A DNA stretch of 7,084 bases, taken from positions 1-7,084 of the forward strand of contig CAINTU010000054.1 in assembly GCA_903853515.1 (NCBI GenBank), read 5' to 3'. The DNA comes from an uncultured Micrococcales bacterium (GTDB lineage Bacteria > Actinomycetota > Actinomycetes > Actinomycetales > Microbacteriaceae). Under the pieces are notes generated by a model that ran no database searches, was not told the origin of the DNA, and was given only the letters and a program-made list of their open reading frames with translations. How positions within the stretch are numbered: the first letter of the stretch is position 1; each line of letters opens with the position of its first letter. Made by a program: the position numbers and the translations under genes. Shown piece by piece: positions 6,366 through 7,084 of the stretch.

Positions 6366-7084
6366 ATGTATCCAAAGAACAATGGATCCTCGTTTGGCGT
6401 GCGTGATGGCGTTATCGCCAGCCCTAGCTTTAGCGCTATCGAAGTTGAGATTCTCGATTTTTGGGCGAAAGACAAGACTTTTCAGGCTTCGATTGACCAG
6501 CTCAAAGAGCAAGACGCGCCCGAGTTCGTTTTTTATGACGGCCCACCGTTTGCCAACGGGCTGCCGCACTATGGTCACCTGCTGACCGGTTATGCCAAAG
6601 ACACGGTGCCTCGCTATAAAACCATGCGTGGTTTCAGAGTTGAGCGCCGCTTCGGCTGGGACACCCACGGGTTGCCGGCCGAGGTTGAGGCTGAGCGTCA
6701 ACTTGGCATCTCGGGCCGCCCAGAGATCGAGCGCTATGGCATCGACAAGTTCAACGACTATTGCCGCACTTCGGTTCTTAAATACACCGACCAGTGGCGC
6801 GAATATGTGACCCGTCAGGCACGTTGGGTCGATTTCGATAACGACTATAAGACTTTAGATGCGCCTTATACCGAGAGCGTGCTTTGGGCCTTCAAACAGC
6901 TGCACAACAAGGGTCTGATTTATGAAGGTTTCAAGGTGTTGGCATATTGCTGGCGCTGTGAGACGCCGTTGTCGAACCACGAACTGCGCATGGATGAAGA
7001 CGTGTATCAAGAGCGTCAAGATCAAACGGTGACGGTTACTTTTGCAATTCGCGCTGGCTCGGTTGCCGGCCACGATGTGACCGG
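6366..7084 (+). CDS. ileS: Isoleucine--tRNA ligase, type 2 (partial, N-terminal 239 residues)
   Basis: The reading frame is open from an ATG at 6366 to the end of the window, giving the first 239 residues of a protein that is usually a little over 1000 residues in Actinobacteria. The class I HIGH motif is HYGH (residues 68-71) in FYDGPPFANGLPHYGHLLTG, followed by GWDTHGLPAEVEAE (97-110). This is the eukaryote-like type-2 IleRS signature rather than the GNIHIGH of type 1. A CWRC pair (195-198) in YCWRCETPLSNHE lies at the beginning of the inserted editing region and may bind zinc. The start is firm: an in-frame TAA directly precedes the ATG, and MYPKNNGSSFGVR resembles actinobacterial IleS N-termini. 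The KMSKS loop, most of the editing domain and the anticodon domain lie beyond the window. It diverges from valS across 91 bases. Confidence 0.95.
   Translation, partial: MYPKNNGSSFGVRDGVIASPSFSAIEVEILDFWAKDKTFQASIDQLKEQDAPEFVFYDGPPFANGLPHYGHLLTGYAKDTVPRYKTMRGFRVERRFGWDTHGLPAEVEAERQLGISGRPEIERYGIDKFNDYCRTSVLKYTDQWREYVTRQARWVDFDNDYKTLDAPYTESVLWAFKQLHNKGLIYEGFKVLAYCWRCETPLSNHELRMDEDVYQERQDQTVTVTFAIRAGSVAGHDVT

Overview
The window looks like the chromosome of an actinobacterium with a moderate GC content. The valyl- and isoleucyl-tRNA synthetases carry actinobacterial-style signatures (GWDDNGLPTE in ValS, GLPHYGH in IleS). One gene has a leaderless-type start and others use GTG or TTG. Hand counts of single 60-base lines give about 63% GC in parts of the housekeeping half (lines 2581 and 4021), 50% in ileS (line 6481), and 43-55% in the left part (lines 781, 901, 1081). 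A low-GC member of the Microbacteriaceae (freshwater Luna/Aquiluna type) would fit, but that placement is an inference from style, not from a search.

Left part (1-1480), accessory: a small, probably exported, tryptophan-rich protein of unknown function on the minus strand (42-584) diverges from a two-gene plus-strand operon. The operon encodes a four-helix membrane protein of the DUF2975 type (729-1214) and, overlapping it by one base, a 74-residue YozG-like Cro/CI-family (XRE) regulator (1214-1438). The 144-base divergent intergenic region holds four consecutive 16-base AT-rich repeats (645-708), which include near-perfect and one perfect palindrome. They look like an operator array, most simply for the regulator encoded in the same operon. 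The operon ends in a strong hairpin terminator (1450-1479).

Middle part (1492-6274), housekeeping, minus strand: valS (complete, archaeal-like type, GTG start) is followed 85 bases downstream by a complete M3-family zinc metallopeptidase most like peptidyl-dipeptidase Dcp. The peptidase gene has a TAGGCT box six bases before its ATG and no clear ribosome binding site, so it may be transcribed separately as a leaderless mRNA. Its end converges on the XRE operon terminator.

Right part (6366-7084): ileS, encoding a type-2 (eukaryote-like) isoleucyl-tRNA synthetase, starts head-to-head with valS across a 91-base gap and runs off the window after 239 codons. The two synthetases charge tRNAs with the sister branched-chain amino acids valine and isoleucine. 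Their shared short control region contains no T-box leader that I can see.

No RNA genes, CRISPR arrays, insertion sequences or phage genes were seen. The most notable item is the DUF2975/XRE module with its repeated palindromic operator and the divergent uncharacterised secreted protein.
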